Under the pieces are notes generated by a model that did not search any database, had not been told where the DNA came from, and saw only the letters and a program-made list of their open reading frames with translations. Shown one piece after another: positions 24,261 to 32,674 of a stretch of DNA of 64,000 nt (position 1 is its first letter; each line of letters starts with the position of its first letter). This DNA comes from an uncultured bacterium (lineage in GTDB: Bacteria; Planctomycetota; Phycisphaerae; Phycisphaerales; SM1A02): the NCBI GenBank assembly GCA_903891095.1, contig CAITDI010000011.1, positions 33,021-97,020 of the forward strand, given 5' to 3'. The position numbers were made by a program, and so were the translations under genes.

Positions 24261-25901
24261 ATGCAAACCACCACGATCCTCTTGCTTGCCATCATCGCCG
24301 CCTGCGCGTTGGCGATGGCCGTATTCGCAGTCCTCTGGTACACGGGCCGTGAGTGGCGAGCGACGGCGGAGCGCACGCTCGTAGACCGCGAGAGTCGGCT
24401 TCAGGCTTCGCTGCTGTCCGAGCAGCAACTCAATGCCCGCATCAAGAAGGCGACGGAAGCCCTCGAGGCGTTGCGGATCACGAGTGCTGACGAGCGTCGC
24501 CAGGCCTCCGAACTCATCGAGCAATGGAAGGCGCGCTACGCGCGAATCGCCCACTGGGAAAGTGTCGAGGACTTTGCGGGAAAGGAGCGCGAACTAAAGG
24601 AGTCGGTCGCTGTCTTGGAGCGCGCGATCGAGGCGCTGCGAAACGTCGTCGAAGGTTACGGTTCTCGTTACGTGGTGCCGCCACAGTCTGTGCTCGACGA
24701 ACTCGCGCGCGAGGCTGGCCACACCGAACCGGGCCAGCGCCTCAAGGAGGCTCGAGAGCGCTCCCGCCGCATGGTCCGCGATCGCACCGCCGCGACCTGC
24801 GACTACACCGATGGAGCACGAGCCCAGCTCGCTGCGGATTTCGCGCTCGACGCGTTCAACGGCAAGGCCGATGCGATTCTCTCTGGCGTCAAGTCGGACA
24901 ACATCGGAACCCTGCAGCAGAAGCTCAAGGACGCGTTCGTACTCGTCAATGAGCAAGGCGCCGCATTCCGGAACGCACGCATTACCAAGGAGTACTTCGA
25001 CGCGCGAATGCTCGAGCTCAAGTGGGCGGCAAAGGTGCAGCAGATCAAGCTGGACGAGCGGGAGGAGCAGCGGCGCGTCAAGGAGCGCATGCGCGAAGAA
25101 GCGAAGGCGCAGCGCGAGTTCGAGAAGGCGCAGCGCGATGCGAAGAAGAAGGAAGAGGCGATTGCTCGTGAACGCGAGCTGATCGAGCAAGCGCAGGCCA
25201 AGGCCGCCCGCGAGCAGCGCGAACTGTACGAGGCCAAGCTCCGCGACGAACTCGCGCGGGTCAGCGAGTCGCAGCGCGCCGCTGTCGAGGCTGAGTTCAG
25301 GACGAAGATGGCGGAGCAGGAAGCGTCCCAGCGAGCCGAGTACGAGGCTCGCCTCGCCGAGCAAGACGCAAAGCTGGCCGAAGCGCTTGCGCAGCGTGAA
25401 CGCGCGAAGTCGATGGCGCAGCAGACGAAGCGCGGCACCGTGTACGTCATCTCGAACATCGGCTCATTCGGCGAGACCGTGTTCAAGATCGGGCAGACGC
25501 GGCGGCTCATTCCGATGGATCGCATCTGGGAACTCGGCGACGCGAGCGTGCCGTTTGACTTCGATGTGCACGCGCTCATCACCACCGACGACGCGCCGGG
25601 GCTGGAAGGCATCCTTCACGAGCGGTTCGTGCTGGGTCAGGTCAACAAGATGAACTGGCGCAAGGAGTTCTTCCGCGTGGATCTGACTGAGATCCGCAAC
25701 GCCGTACAGGACATGGGGCTCGAGGCCGACTGGACCATGACCGCGGCGGCGCAGCAGTTCCGTGAGACTCAGGCGCTTGAAGAGCAATTCAAGCGGGATC
25801 CGGAACTGCGCGATCGATGGGTTCGAGAGCAGCGGGGCGAAGGCGCCCAGCGTGTAAGTACGGGCGTTGTCGAGGACGAAGAGGAATCCGATCAGGAGTG
25901 A
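24261..25901 (+). CDS. Membrane-anchored DUF4041/GIY-YIG nuclease, SNIPE-like
   Basis: 546 residues. Residues ~4-28 form one membrane helix, followed by coiled coil (30-115), a DUF4041 domain (about 115-265: SVLDELAREAGHTEPGQRL, ADFALDAFNGKADAIL, EYFDARMLELKWAAKVQQ), a long Glu/Arg coiled coil (265-390) and a C-terminal GIY-YIG nuclease of the T5orf172/Mug113 type. Key nuclease elements are V394-Y-V-I, F408-K-I-G-Q-T, the following arginines and E454 in LHERF. This order matches the phage-defence protein SNIPE, which cuts phage DNA at the inner membrane during entry. An acidic tail ends the protein. No immunity gene is needed in that model. Confidence 0.85.
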   Translation: MQTTTILLLAIIAACALAMAVFAVLWYTGREWRATAERTLVDRESRLQASLLSEQQLNARIKKATEALEALRITSADERRQASELIEQWKARYARIAHWESVEDFAGKERELKESVAVLERAIEALRNVVEGYGSRYVVPPQSVLDELAREAGHTEPGQRLKEARERSRRMVRDRTAATCDYTDGARAQLAADFALDAFNGKADAILSGVKSDNIGTLQQKLKDAFVLVNEQGAAFRNARITKEYFDARMLELKWAAKVQQIKLDEREEQRRVKERMREEAKAQREFEKAQRDAKKKEEAIARERELIEQAQAKAAREQRELYEAKLRDELARVSESQRAAVEAEFRTKMAEQEASQRAEYEARLAEQDAKLAEALAQRERAKSMAQQTKRGTVYVISNIGSFGETVFKIGQTRRLIPMDRIWELGDASVPFDFDVHALITTDDAPGLEGILHERFVLGQVNKMNWRKEFFRVDLTEIRNAVQDMGLEADWTMTAAAQQFRETQALEEQFKRDPELRDRWVREQRGEGAQRVSTGVVEDEEESDQE

Positions 25902-25932
25902 TGGCAGGAGTGATGGGTCGCGCCGGGCGCTC

Positions 25933-26562
25933 TCACTTCCCCCCCGCAATCTCCCTCAAAACCTCCTCATCAATCCCCAGATACTCCCGCATGTGCTGCT
26001 CATACATCTCCTGATCGCGGTCCCGCGTGAAGTCCAGCCGCAGCTCGTTGATCACCTTCGTGCCCTGGCCGATCCACTGGCGCCACGTCTCCTGCGAGAT
26101 GTTCTCCGCGATCCACGAGCCCACCGGCCCGCGCAGCGGCGGCGACGCCATCTTGGTCCCGGGCCGACCCGTGCGGCGGCACACGAACGCACCCGCCTCG
26201 CGCAGGCGCTCCGCGGTCTCGGCCTCCTCGGCCATCAGCGGCGCCTTGCGGCCGATCGACTCGAGCAGCTTGCCCATCGCCTGCTGCGGCAGCCGGTCGC
26301 CCTTGCCCGCGGCGACGGCAAAGCCCTTCTCGAGCATCGCCACGGCCTTGTCCTCCCAGCCCGCCTTGATCATCGCCTCGCCGGCGAGCTGGTAGGCCTT
26401 GCTCATGTCGGCGTTGATCGCGATGCAGCGCTCGAGGCTCTGCGCGGCCTCCGCAAAGCGGCCGGTCTGGAGGTACGCGTTGCCGAGGCTGAAGTGCGCC
26501 ATCTCGTTGGACGGATCGGCGGCGGCCATCTTCTCGAACTGTGCGATGCGGTCTGCGTTCAT
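25933..26562 (-). CDS. TPR protein fused to YggX-like Fe(II)-trafficking domain
   Basis: 209 residues. Residues 1-~115 are TPR-type helices (AHFSLGNAYLQTGRFAEAAQ, KAYQLAGEAMIKAGWEDKAV). Residues ~126-200 match the Fe(2+)-trafficking protein YggX: the single Cys in AFVCRRTGRPG, then 'PPLRGPVGSWIAENISQETW', 'TKVINELRLDFTRDRD' and 'YEQHMREYLG'. YggX protects Fe-S proteins and lowers oxidative damage. In most bacteria it is a ~90-residue stand-alone protein; here it carries a protein-interaction domain. ATG 26562 starts the frame. It lies 72 bp after a metallopeptidase gene and convergent with the nuclease gene. Confidence 0.8.
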   Translation of the reverse strand: MNADRIAQFEKMAAADPSNEMAHFSLGNAYLQTGRFAEAAQSLERCIAINADMSKAYQLAGEAMIKAGWEDKAVAMLEKGFAVAAGKGDRLPQQAMGKLLESIGRKAPLMAEEAETAERLREAGAFVCRRTGRPGTKMASPPLRGPVGSWIAENISQETWRQWIGQGTKVINELRLDFTRDRDQEMYEQHMREYLGIDEEVLREIAGGK

Positions 26563-26633
26563 GGTGGGATCGTCTCGGTGCGTTGCCGTGCGGCGGGCTC
26601 GCCGCGGGGCGACCATCTTAGTAGGCGATCCGC

Positions 26634-27050
26634 TCAGGCGTATCCGAGCCCGTCGAGATCGTCCTCGTCGAGCCCAAAGTGGTGCCCGAGCTCGTGCAGC
26701 ACGGTGATGCGGATCTCCTCGCGGATGCGCTCGACGCCGCCGAAGGGGCCGTCGTCGTCCTCGTCTTCCTCCCAGCCGCCCGCCATGTCCACCACGCCCT
26801 CGCGAAAGATCTGCACCACATCCGACGCATCGGGCCGCTCGACGCTGCGCTCGGTCAGCGCGACGCCCGTGTGCAGGCCGCAGAGGATCTCGTCCTCGTC
26901 GTCGATCCCGAGCTCCGCCAGCAGCTCGCGGCTCGGGCGATCCTCGAGCACGATCGGACACTCCTCGATCAGCCGATGGATCCCCTCGGGCAGGCTCGCA
27001 AGGACCTCCTCGAACAGCTTGTCGAATCGTTCGCGTTCGGTCTTGCGCAT
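26634..27050 (-). CDS. Small zinc metallopeptidase (MMP-like, DUF1025)
   Basis: The 138-residue cytoplasmic protein has the minimal-zincin signature HELGHHFGLDEDDL (HExxHxxG) close to the C-terminus and the family-typical N-terminal 'FDKLFEEVLASLPEG' and 'LLAELGIDDEDEILCGLHTG'. Proteins of this PF06262-type family are short and are often found without known substrates. An acidic insert (EEDEDDDGPFGG) precedes the active site. The ATG at 27050 follows the pyrD stop by 4 bp, so the two are co-transcribed. Confidence 0.87.
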   Translation of the reverse strand: MRKTERERFDKLFEEVLASLPEGIHRLIEECPIVLEDRPSRELLAELGIDDEDEILCGLHTGVALTERSVERPDASDVVQIFREGVVDMAGGWEEDEDDDGPFGGVERIREEIRITVLHELGHHFGLDEDDLDGLGYA

Positions 27051-27054
27051 GGAG

Positions 27055-28005
27055 TCACGCCCTGGGCTTGCCGCTTCCCGCAGCGCCGACGAGCTCGCTC
27101 ACCGAGCGGCAGCCCTGGCGCGCGACCCACTTCTCGAGTCCGTCGACCACCGCAAGCGGCGCGCGCGGATCGATGAAGAGCGCCGTGCCCATCCCGACCG
27201 CCGTCGCGCCCGCGAGGATGAACTCCGCCGCGTCACGCCAGTTGCACACGCCGCCGAGACCGATGATCGGCACTCCCTCGTCCTTCGCGACGCTGCGCCA
27301 CACGTCGTGCACCATGCGCACCACGATCGGATGGATGCCTGGACCCGACAGCCCGCCGCGCCCGCGCGAGAGCCGGAACGCGCGCGTCTCGACGTCGATC
27401 GCCATCGCGCTGAAGGTGTTCGACACGACCAGCGCCTGCGCGCCGCCGTCGACCGCTGCGCGCGCCATCGCGACGATGTCGCCGACGTTCGGCGAGAGCT
27501 TGACGATCAGCGGCTTCGAGCGCACCGCGGGCTTGATCTCCGCAAGCAGCGCGCGCAGCGCCTGCGGATGCTCGCCGAACTGCAGTCCGTCGGAGGTGTT
27601 CGGGCACGACACGTTGAGCTCGACCGCGGCGATCTCGCCCGCGCCGTCGAAGCGCGACGCGACCGCGAGGTACTCGTCGACCGAGTGTCCCGCGACCGAG
27701 CCGATGAGCTTGCACGGCAGCCCGCGCGCGGCGGGGAGCTTGTCCGCGATGAAGCGGTCGAGCCCGACGTTCGCGAGGCCGATCGCGTTGAGCATGCCCG
27801 CGGGGCTGTCGATGATGCGCCACGGCGCGTTGCCGTCGCGCGGCTCGACGGTGATCGACTTAGTCGTGACCGCGCCGACACGGCCGAGCGGGAACGCGTC
27901 GGCGACCTCGTTCACGTAGCCGCAGGTGCCAGCCGCCAGGACGACGGGGTTGGCGAGCGAGATGCCGGCGAGGTTGACCGCGAGACCAGTCGTGGGCAGG
28001 GGCAT
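27055..28005 (-). CDS. pyrD: Dihydroorotate dehydrogenase, class 1 (catalytic subunit)
   Basis: 316 residues from ATG 28005. This is the FMN-dependent TIM-barrel that oxidises dihydroorotate to orotate in pyrimidine synthesis. Diagnostic motifs: VVLAAGTCGY, SPAGMLNAIGLANVGLD, AVELNVSCPNT with the class 1 catalytic cysteine, IVKLSPNVGDI and IIGLGGVCNWRDAAEF. The sequence is closest to class 1B, which normally needs PyrK to use NAD+; no pyrK is nearby. ATG 28005 is preferred over GTG 28026 because a TACGAT box lies 9 nt before it. pyrF is found 22 kb away in the window. Confidence 0.92.
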   Translation of the reverse strand: MPLPTTGLAVNLAGISLANPVVLAAGTCGYVNEVADAFPLGRVGAVTTKSITVEPRDGNAPWRIIDSPAGMLNAIGLANVGLDRFIADKLPAARGLPCKLIGSVAGHSVDEYLAVASRFDGAGEIAAVELNVSCPNTSDGLQFGEHPQALRALLAEIKPAVRSKPLIVKLSPNVGDIVAMARAAVDGGAQALVVSNTFSAMAIDVETRAFRLSRGRGGLSGPGIHPIVVRMVHDVWRSVAKDEGVPIIGLGGVCNWRDAAEFILAGATAVGMGTALFIDPRAPLAVVDGLEKWVARQGCRSVSELVGAAGSGKPRA

Positions 28006-28014
28006 GGGGCGCGG

Positions 28015-28020
28015 ATCGTA
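28015..28020 (-). promoter_or_regulatory. -10-like box TACGAT before pyrD
   Basis: On the minus strand TACGAT ends 9 nt before the ATG at 28005, with no Shine-Dalgarno in between. Confidence 0.35.
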
Positions 28021-28060
28021 CCGCACGCGCCGCCTGTTGATTCACATCACTGACGCGGGC

Positions 28061-28111
28061 CCGTTACTGACACGGCCCCGTCACTGGCACGGCCCCGTCA
28101 CTGGCACGGCC
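28061..28111. repeat. 17-bp tandem repeat, three units, over a gene's stop codon
   Basis: CCGTCACTGGCACGGCC at 28078-28094 and 28095-28111, with a variant (CCGTTACTGACACGGCC) at 28061-28077. The unit at 28095 contains the stop codon (28098-28100) and last codons of the FG-GAP gene, so the two downstream units duplicate the gene end. Confidence 0.8.
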
Positions 28112-30623
28112 CCCATGCATTCAGGATCACCGCCAGGTCGCTCGCGCTCACGATCCCGTCGCCGTTGAGGTCGGGCGAGGTTCCGCCCCAGCTGTTGAGG
28201 AGGGTCGCGAGATCGGCCGCGTCGACCGTGTGGTCGCCGTTGAGATCGGCGGGGCACGGCTGCGGCGCGTTGCACTGGAATGCGGTCACGATGAACTCGT
28301 CGACGCCCGCTTCGGTGGTCGAGTTGTTCGGCTGGTCGGCCGCGACAAAGCGCACGCGCACCGTCGAGTTGAGCGTCACGAAGTCGTTGAGCAGGTACGT
28401 GCGCGCGTTCCACGCCGTGTTGATGTTGGTCTTGATCTGCTCCATCAGCACCCACGGGCCGCCGTTCGACACCTCGACGCGGAACGTATCGATCTCCGCC
28501 GTCGTGTTGCTCGCGATGTCGTCGCAGAAGTACCAGAGCGACACCGTCAGCGAGGCAGCGCTCGCGGCCGACAGGTCGATCGCGGGCGAGGTCAGCGTCG
28601 TCGGTCCGCCGTCGAGGTCCTGCGACGAAGCGGTACCGCCCGCAGCGCCGAGTCCCGTCACGAAGCACTTGGTTCCCGAGCCAGGCGTCGCGTCCGCGGT
28701 CGGCGAAGCGATGTTGGTGCCGCTCGCGGTGCCGATCGGCACGCCCGCGGCCCACGCGCCCGAGGTCACCGTCGCATCGCTCGTCACGGTCCACGCCGAG
28801 ACGTCGCCCTCGAAGCTCTGCGCCATCGTCACCGACGAACTCGTCCGCGCGACAGCCGTGTAGTACAAGCCGGGCGCGCCGGCAGGATCCGTGCTGGTTC
28901 CGCCGTTCGAGAGATCGGCCGCGACGTAGTAGCGCAGGTTCGGTCCGCACGTCAGCGGCGGGAACGTCGCCAGCAGCATTCCAGGCACCTCGTCCGACAT
29001 CGGATAGCCCGTGTACGAGACGCCGCCGTTGGTGGAGACATACAGCTTGGCCGTCCCCGGCACGATCGTGCCGCCGCCCGTGATCGATGTGCGCACGACG
29101 AACGAATTCGTCGTCGTCGGATCGACCGCCGTCGGCCGACCGCTCGGATACGAGAACGAGATGAAGATCGGCGGGTGGTTGATGAACACCTCGATGCCGC
29201 CGCAGCGGCCCACGATGAGGTCGAGCCAGCCGTCGCCGTTGATGTCGACCGTCGCGACGTCAAACAGCGAGTCCTGGCTCGCCGCGGGCAGCAGCAGTCC
29301 CTGCTCGTCGAGGAGCAGCGTGCCGACCACGCCGGTGTTGCGATAGATGTGCGTGCGGCGTCCCGTCGTCGGGCAGAACGGCCCGAGGTCGGCATCGACG
29401 TCGCAGATGATCACATCGGGCTTGCCGTCGTTGTCGAGGTCGGCCACGCGCGTGGTGTTGCCGAACTCGTTCAGGCTGTCCGCGATCGTGTACGAGGTGA
29501 ACGACGCGTAGCCGCTCACGTTGTTGCCCGCGTTGATGAGGATCTTGTCCTGGCCGTCGTCGACGACCACGAGGTCGAGCTTGCCGTCGCCGTTGAGATC
29601 GGCCTTGTCGATGAAGTACGGCGCGCCCGCGACCGCCTGCACGGGACCGTTGAAGCTCGTCCCGAGGCCGTCGGCCTTCGAGTAGATCACCGCGACGTCC
29701 TGGCCCGCGACAAGCGTGTTCACGCGCACGACGTCGAGCTTGCCGTCGCCGTTCATGTCGGCCGCGAGCGCCGAGTTGCCGAACGCCGACGCGAGCTGCG
29801 GCGCCGTCATCCGCGTCGTGTCCGTGTCGACGAAGTAGCCCGGGTTCGCCGCGCCTTCGTTCACGAGGAACTTGTTGTTGAAGTCGTTCGTCGCGACCTC
29901 CGCCGGGCTCTGCTGGCACTCGCCCGCATCGAGCGTGTCGCCGTCGGCGTTGAGGTCGATGCAGATCGTGCCGCTCGTCTCAGGCGTGTCGTAGTCGGTG
30001 TAGTAGATGTCGACGTACCCGTCGCCCGTAAAGTCGCCGATCGCCGCGTCGCAGAAGCGCGGGTTCGCGATCGAGCCGTTCGCCGCGAAGAGCTGCGGGA
30101 TGCGCGCGTCCTCGAAGCGGAATCCGCGCCAATGGCCCGTCTTGTCGTTGCCGAGGTTGCGGTACACGCGCGGCTGCCCGAGCAGCGTCGACACGAGGTC
30201 GCTCATCGTCGTCGCGGTCACGAGGTCGAGCCAGCCGTCGTTGTCGACGTCGACCGCCTTCACGTCGCGGTCGTTCGCGGCATCGAGCATGCCCTGCGAG
30301 CCCGCGTCGTCCGCCGCGCTGCCGAACTCGACGGTGCGGTCGACGAGCACGCCGCCTTCGTTCATCAGCAGGATGTCGCGGAACCCGCCCTGGATCGATC
30401 CCGGGAACTTGCGCATGCACACCACGTCGGTGTCGCCGTCATGGTCGAAGTCGCCCCATGCGAAGTCCTTCTCGAGGTTGTCGCTCACGACGAGGCTCGG
30501 CGACGCGACGAGTCGCGTCGAGGTCTCGTTGACGTAGTTGACCCACTGCGCGCTCGCCGAGCTGGCGATGAGGCTCGCAATGAAGATCGTGGTGGTCTTG
30601 ATTTGCATGTGCCTGAAGATCAT
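28098..30623 (-). CDS. Secreted FG-GAP/VCBS-repeat protein with dockerin-like tail
   Basis: 841 residues from ATG 30623, which has AGAAGG 5 nt before it. A signal peptide (MQIKTTTIFIASLIASSASA) opens the mature protein. Residues ~40-500 contain many FG-GAP/VCBS calcium loops of the DxNxDGxxD type (FDHDGDTDVV, VDNDGWLDLV, DLNGDGKLDLVVVDDG), expected to fold as an integrin-like beta-propeller. A beta-sandwich domain follows, then a C-terminal dockerin-like pair 'DLNGDHTVDAADLATLLNSW' and 'DLNGDGIVSASDLAVILNAW'. Extracellular location is expected. It lies 29 bp downstream of the di-haem oxidase gene, which has the same type of tail. Confidence 0.82.
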   Translation of the reverse strand: MIFRHMQIKTTTIFIASLIASSASAQWVNYVNETSTRLVASPSLVVSDNLEKDFAWGDFDHDGDTDVVCMRKFPGSIQGGFRDILLMNEGGVLVDRTVEFGSAADDAGSQGMLDAANDRDVKAVDVDNDGWLDLVTATTMSDLVSTLLGQPRVYRNLGNDKTGHWRGFRFEDARIPQLFAANGSIANPRFCDAAIGDFTGDGYVDIYYTDYDTPETSGTICIDLNADGDTLDAGECQQSPAEVATNDFNNKFLVNEGAANPGYFVDTDTTRMTAPQLASAFGNSALAADMNGDGKLDVVRVNTLVAGQDVAVIYSKADGLGTSFNGPVQAVAGAPYFIDKADLNGDGKLDLVVVDDGQDKILINAGNNVSGYASFTSYTIADSLNEFGNTTRVADLDNDGKPDVIICDVDADLGPFCPTTGRRTHIYRNTGVVGTLLLDEQGLLLPAASQDSLFDVATVDINGDGWLDLIVGRCGGIEVFINHPPIFISFSYPSGRPTAVDPTTTNSFVVRTSITGGGTIVPGTAKLYVSTNGGVSYTGYPMSDEVPGMLLATFPPLTCGPNLRYYVAADLSNGGTSTDPAGAPGLYYTAVARTSSSVTMAQSFEGDVSAWTVTSDATVTSGAWAAGVPIGTASGTNIASPTADATPGSGTKCFVTGLGAAGGTASSQDLDGGPTTLTSPAIDLSAASAASLTVSLWYFCDDIASNTTAEIDTFRVEVSNGGPWVLMEQIKTNINTAWNARTYLLNDFVTLNSTVRVRFVAADQPNNSTTEAGVDEFIVTAFQCNAPQPCPADLNGDHTVDAADLATLLNSWGGTSPDLNGDGIVSASDLAVILNAWGPCQ

Positions 30624-30652
30624 GGTTGCCTTCTGGTTCGTCCGTCGCGTGC

Positions 30653-32326
30653 TCAGTGGCACGGACCCCAGTTGCCAAGGAGAAGCGCGATGTCCACCGC
30701 GTTCGTGATGCCGTTGTGGTCGAGGTCGCCCTGTCCGGGTGCGCCCCAGTTGTTGAGCAGGATGGCGATGTCCGCCGCGCCGACCTGGCCGTTGTGATCG
30801 AGGTCGGCAGGGCACACGACGCAGTCGTCGGGCACGCCGTTGAAGTCCGCGTCAGGCGAACCGTTGTAGATCTCGACGAAGTCGACGATGCCGTCGCCAT
30901 CGCAGTCCGCCGTCGGGTCGAGCCCGTCGCGCGCAGCCGCGGCGAGGAAGCCATTCACGTCCACCTGGCCGATCGTGCCGTTGCGGTCGAGGTCGCCGAT
31001 CGCAGCCGCGCTGTCGGCCGTCACGCCCGTCGCGCCGCGGTACGACGCGAGCACATGCAGGTCCTCGATGTCGACGCTGCCGTTGCCGTTGAAGTCGAAC
31101 TCCACGCGGCCAAGCGAGTCGAGGAACGCGATGAGCTGCGCGCGCTGCGCCGTCGTGAGCTTGCTGAACGCCGCCGCCGACGCGGCGCCTTCGCCGATCG
31201 GTCCGTGCGCCGCGATCGCGGCGCTCACGCGGTCGGCGAACACTCCGCCCGACACCGAGCCGTTGTGCAGCATCGGGTCGCGCGTGCGCAGGTTCCACAG
31301 CGTGGGCGTGCGGATCTCCTGCTCGTTCGCGTCGCCATCCTGCACGCCGTCGCCGAGGAAGCCCATGTCGTGCAGCAGGAAATCCGAGTACGGGCGGATC
31401 GTCTTGCCGCGAAGCGCGCCTTCGAGCGACTTCGAGTTGACCGTCGTCCACTCGGCGATGTGGCACTTGGCGCAGCCGATCGAGTTGAACACGGTCTCGC
31501 CGGTCATGCCCGCCTTCGGCGTCTGCGGCGGCTGCGCGAGGTAGCGCTGGAAGTGCGTCACGCGCTCGATGTACGTGAAGCCCGTCTCGTCGGCGTGATC
31601 CTCGGGATCGGCCGCGGTGTCGCACGCGCCAAGCAGGGCGGCGTCGCCGTTCGGCGCATTCTCCGTGGTGATGAGCGCGTTGGTCACGCCGAGCTCGTTG
31701 CGCGTCGCATCGGCGGAGAACGTGAGCACGGTCGCGACCTGCGCCTTCCAGCCAAAGCGTCCCGCGCGCAGCGGGCTCGTCGGGCTCGACTCAAGCGGAA
31801 GCACCCAGTGGACGCGTCCCGAGATCCCGTCGCCGTCGGCGTCGAGCGGATCCTCGTGCGCGGCGATGTCGCCATCGGGAATCGCCTCGATCAGGCCGAA
31901 CGCCATCGACGAGTTCGTCATGCGCGTCGCCGTCACGGTCGCCTCGGGCGGAAGGTTCTCTCGGCACTCGTCGCTGATCGAGAGCGCCTGCAGCAGCGAC
32001 CCGCCGAGCTCCTCGAGCGGAATGAACTCGCCCTTGTTCTCCGTGCCAAAGCGGGTGACGCCGATCGAGCCCCAGCCGCCGACGGGATTCGAGTGGCAGC
32101 TCTGGCAGTTCGACTTGTTCATGATCGGCCCGAGGCCGTTGGCCGGAGTGAACGGCGTCGCGTACGAGATGCGTCCGCCCCAGAAGCGGTCGATCTGGAC
32201 CTGCGAGAGTCCATCGAGCGGCGCGCCCGCCTTCGGCTGCAGCACCACTCCGCCTGCAGAGGCAAGCGAGGAGGTCGCGATCACAAGCAGGCTGGCTCCG
32301 AGGCGGAGCGAGGTACGAGTCGTCAT
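30653..32326 (-). CDS. Secreted di-haem peroxidase/oxidoreductase-like protein with dockerin-like tail
   Basis: 557 residues from ATG 32326 (ATG 32338 is also possible; neither has a ribosome site). Signal peptide TSLRLGASLLVIATSSLASA. Two CxxCH haem motifs, NCQSCHSN (C74, C77) and GCAKCH, together with 'TPTLWNLRTRDPMLHNGSVS', place it in the DUF1111 'di-haem oxidoreductase' relatives of MauG/cytochrome c peroxidase. C-terminal EF-like loops and the dockerin-like DLDHNGQVGAADIAILLNNW plus DLDHNGITNAVDIALLLGNW end the protein. It probably acts outside the cytoplasm and pairs with the FG-GAP protein encoded just downstream. The substrate is unknown. Confidence 0.82.
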   Translation of the reverse strand: MTTRTSLRLGASLLVIATSSLASAGGVVLQPKAGAPLDGLSQVQIDRFWGGRISYATPFTPANGLGPIMNKSNCQSCHSNPVGGWGSIGVTRFGTENKGEFIPLEELGGSLLQALSISDECRENLPPEATVTATRMTNSSMAFGLIEAIPDGDIAAHEDPLDADGDGISGRVHWVLPLESSPTSPLRAGRFGWKAQVATVLTFSADATRNELGVTNALITTENAPNGDAALLGACDTAADPEDHADETGFTYIERVTHFQRYLAQPPQTPKAGMTGETVFNSIGCAKCHIAEWTTVNSKSLEGALRGKTIRPYSDFLLHDMGFLGDGVQDGDANEQEIRTPTLWNLRTRDPMLHNGSVSGGVFADRVSAAIAAHGPIGEGAASAAAFSKLTTAQRAQLIAFLDSLGRVEFDFNGNGSVDIEDLHVLASYRGATGVTADSAAAIGDLDRNGTIGQVDVNGFLAAAARDGLDPTADCDGDGIVDFVEIYNGSPDADFNGVPDDCVVCPADLDHNGQVGAADIAILLNNWGAPGQGDLDHNGITNAVDIALLLGNWGPCH

Positions 32327-32674
32327 AGAAGCAGCCATTCTGCGCCGGGGAGGCGCGCAGGAGCCGAGTGTCAGACACACACAGACCGTCGTGCGATGAC
32401 ACGCACGAACGACACACGCAGAAACTGATTCCGTCTCCTCTCCTCCGCAGAGAGCGAAGTCGAGGCTGCCACCCGGCCCGGCGGCGAGTAGGGTTAAGTT
32501 ATCCGTCGATCGCAGCGAGGGAAGCGCAAGCCTTCGGATCGGGTGGAAAAACAACTTTCCCACGCCGCGGACGGTCCGCGTGCCTCAAGGTCCCGTTCTC
32601 GCGCCTGAGCATCGCGCGCGCCGATGAACTGCCGCGCTAGAGTGCGGTTCTCCGCGGTTTCAAAGGGATTCTCG
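32327..32674. other. Divergent intergenic region without a gene
   Basis: About 350 bp between the di-haem gene (minus) and the TPR gene (plus). The only AT-rich spots are near 32495-32510 (GGTTAAGTTATCC) and 32548-32562 (GGAAAAACAACTTTCC), candidate promoter sites. TAGAGT at 32637-32642 followed by AAGGGA at 32662-32667 serves the TPR gene. I see no RNA gene. Confidence 0.5.

Noticed and set aside
28230..30797. 855-codon plus-strand frame
   Set aside because: Shadow of the FG-GAP gene; its Asp/Arg/Val composition reflects complementary DxDGD codons.
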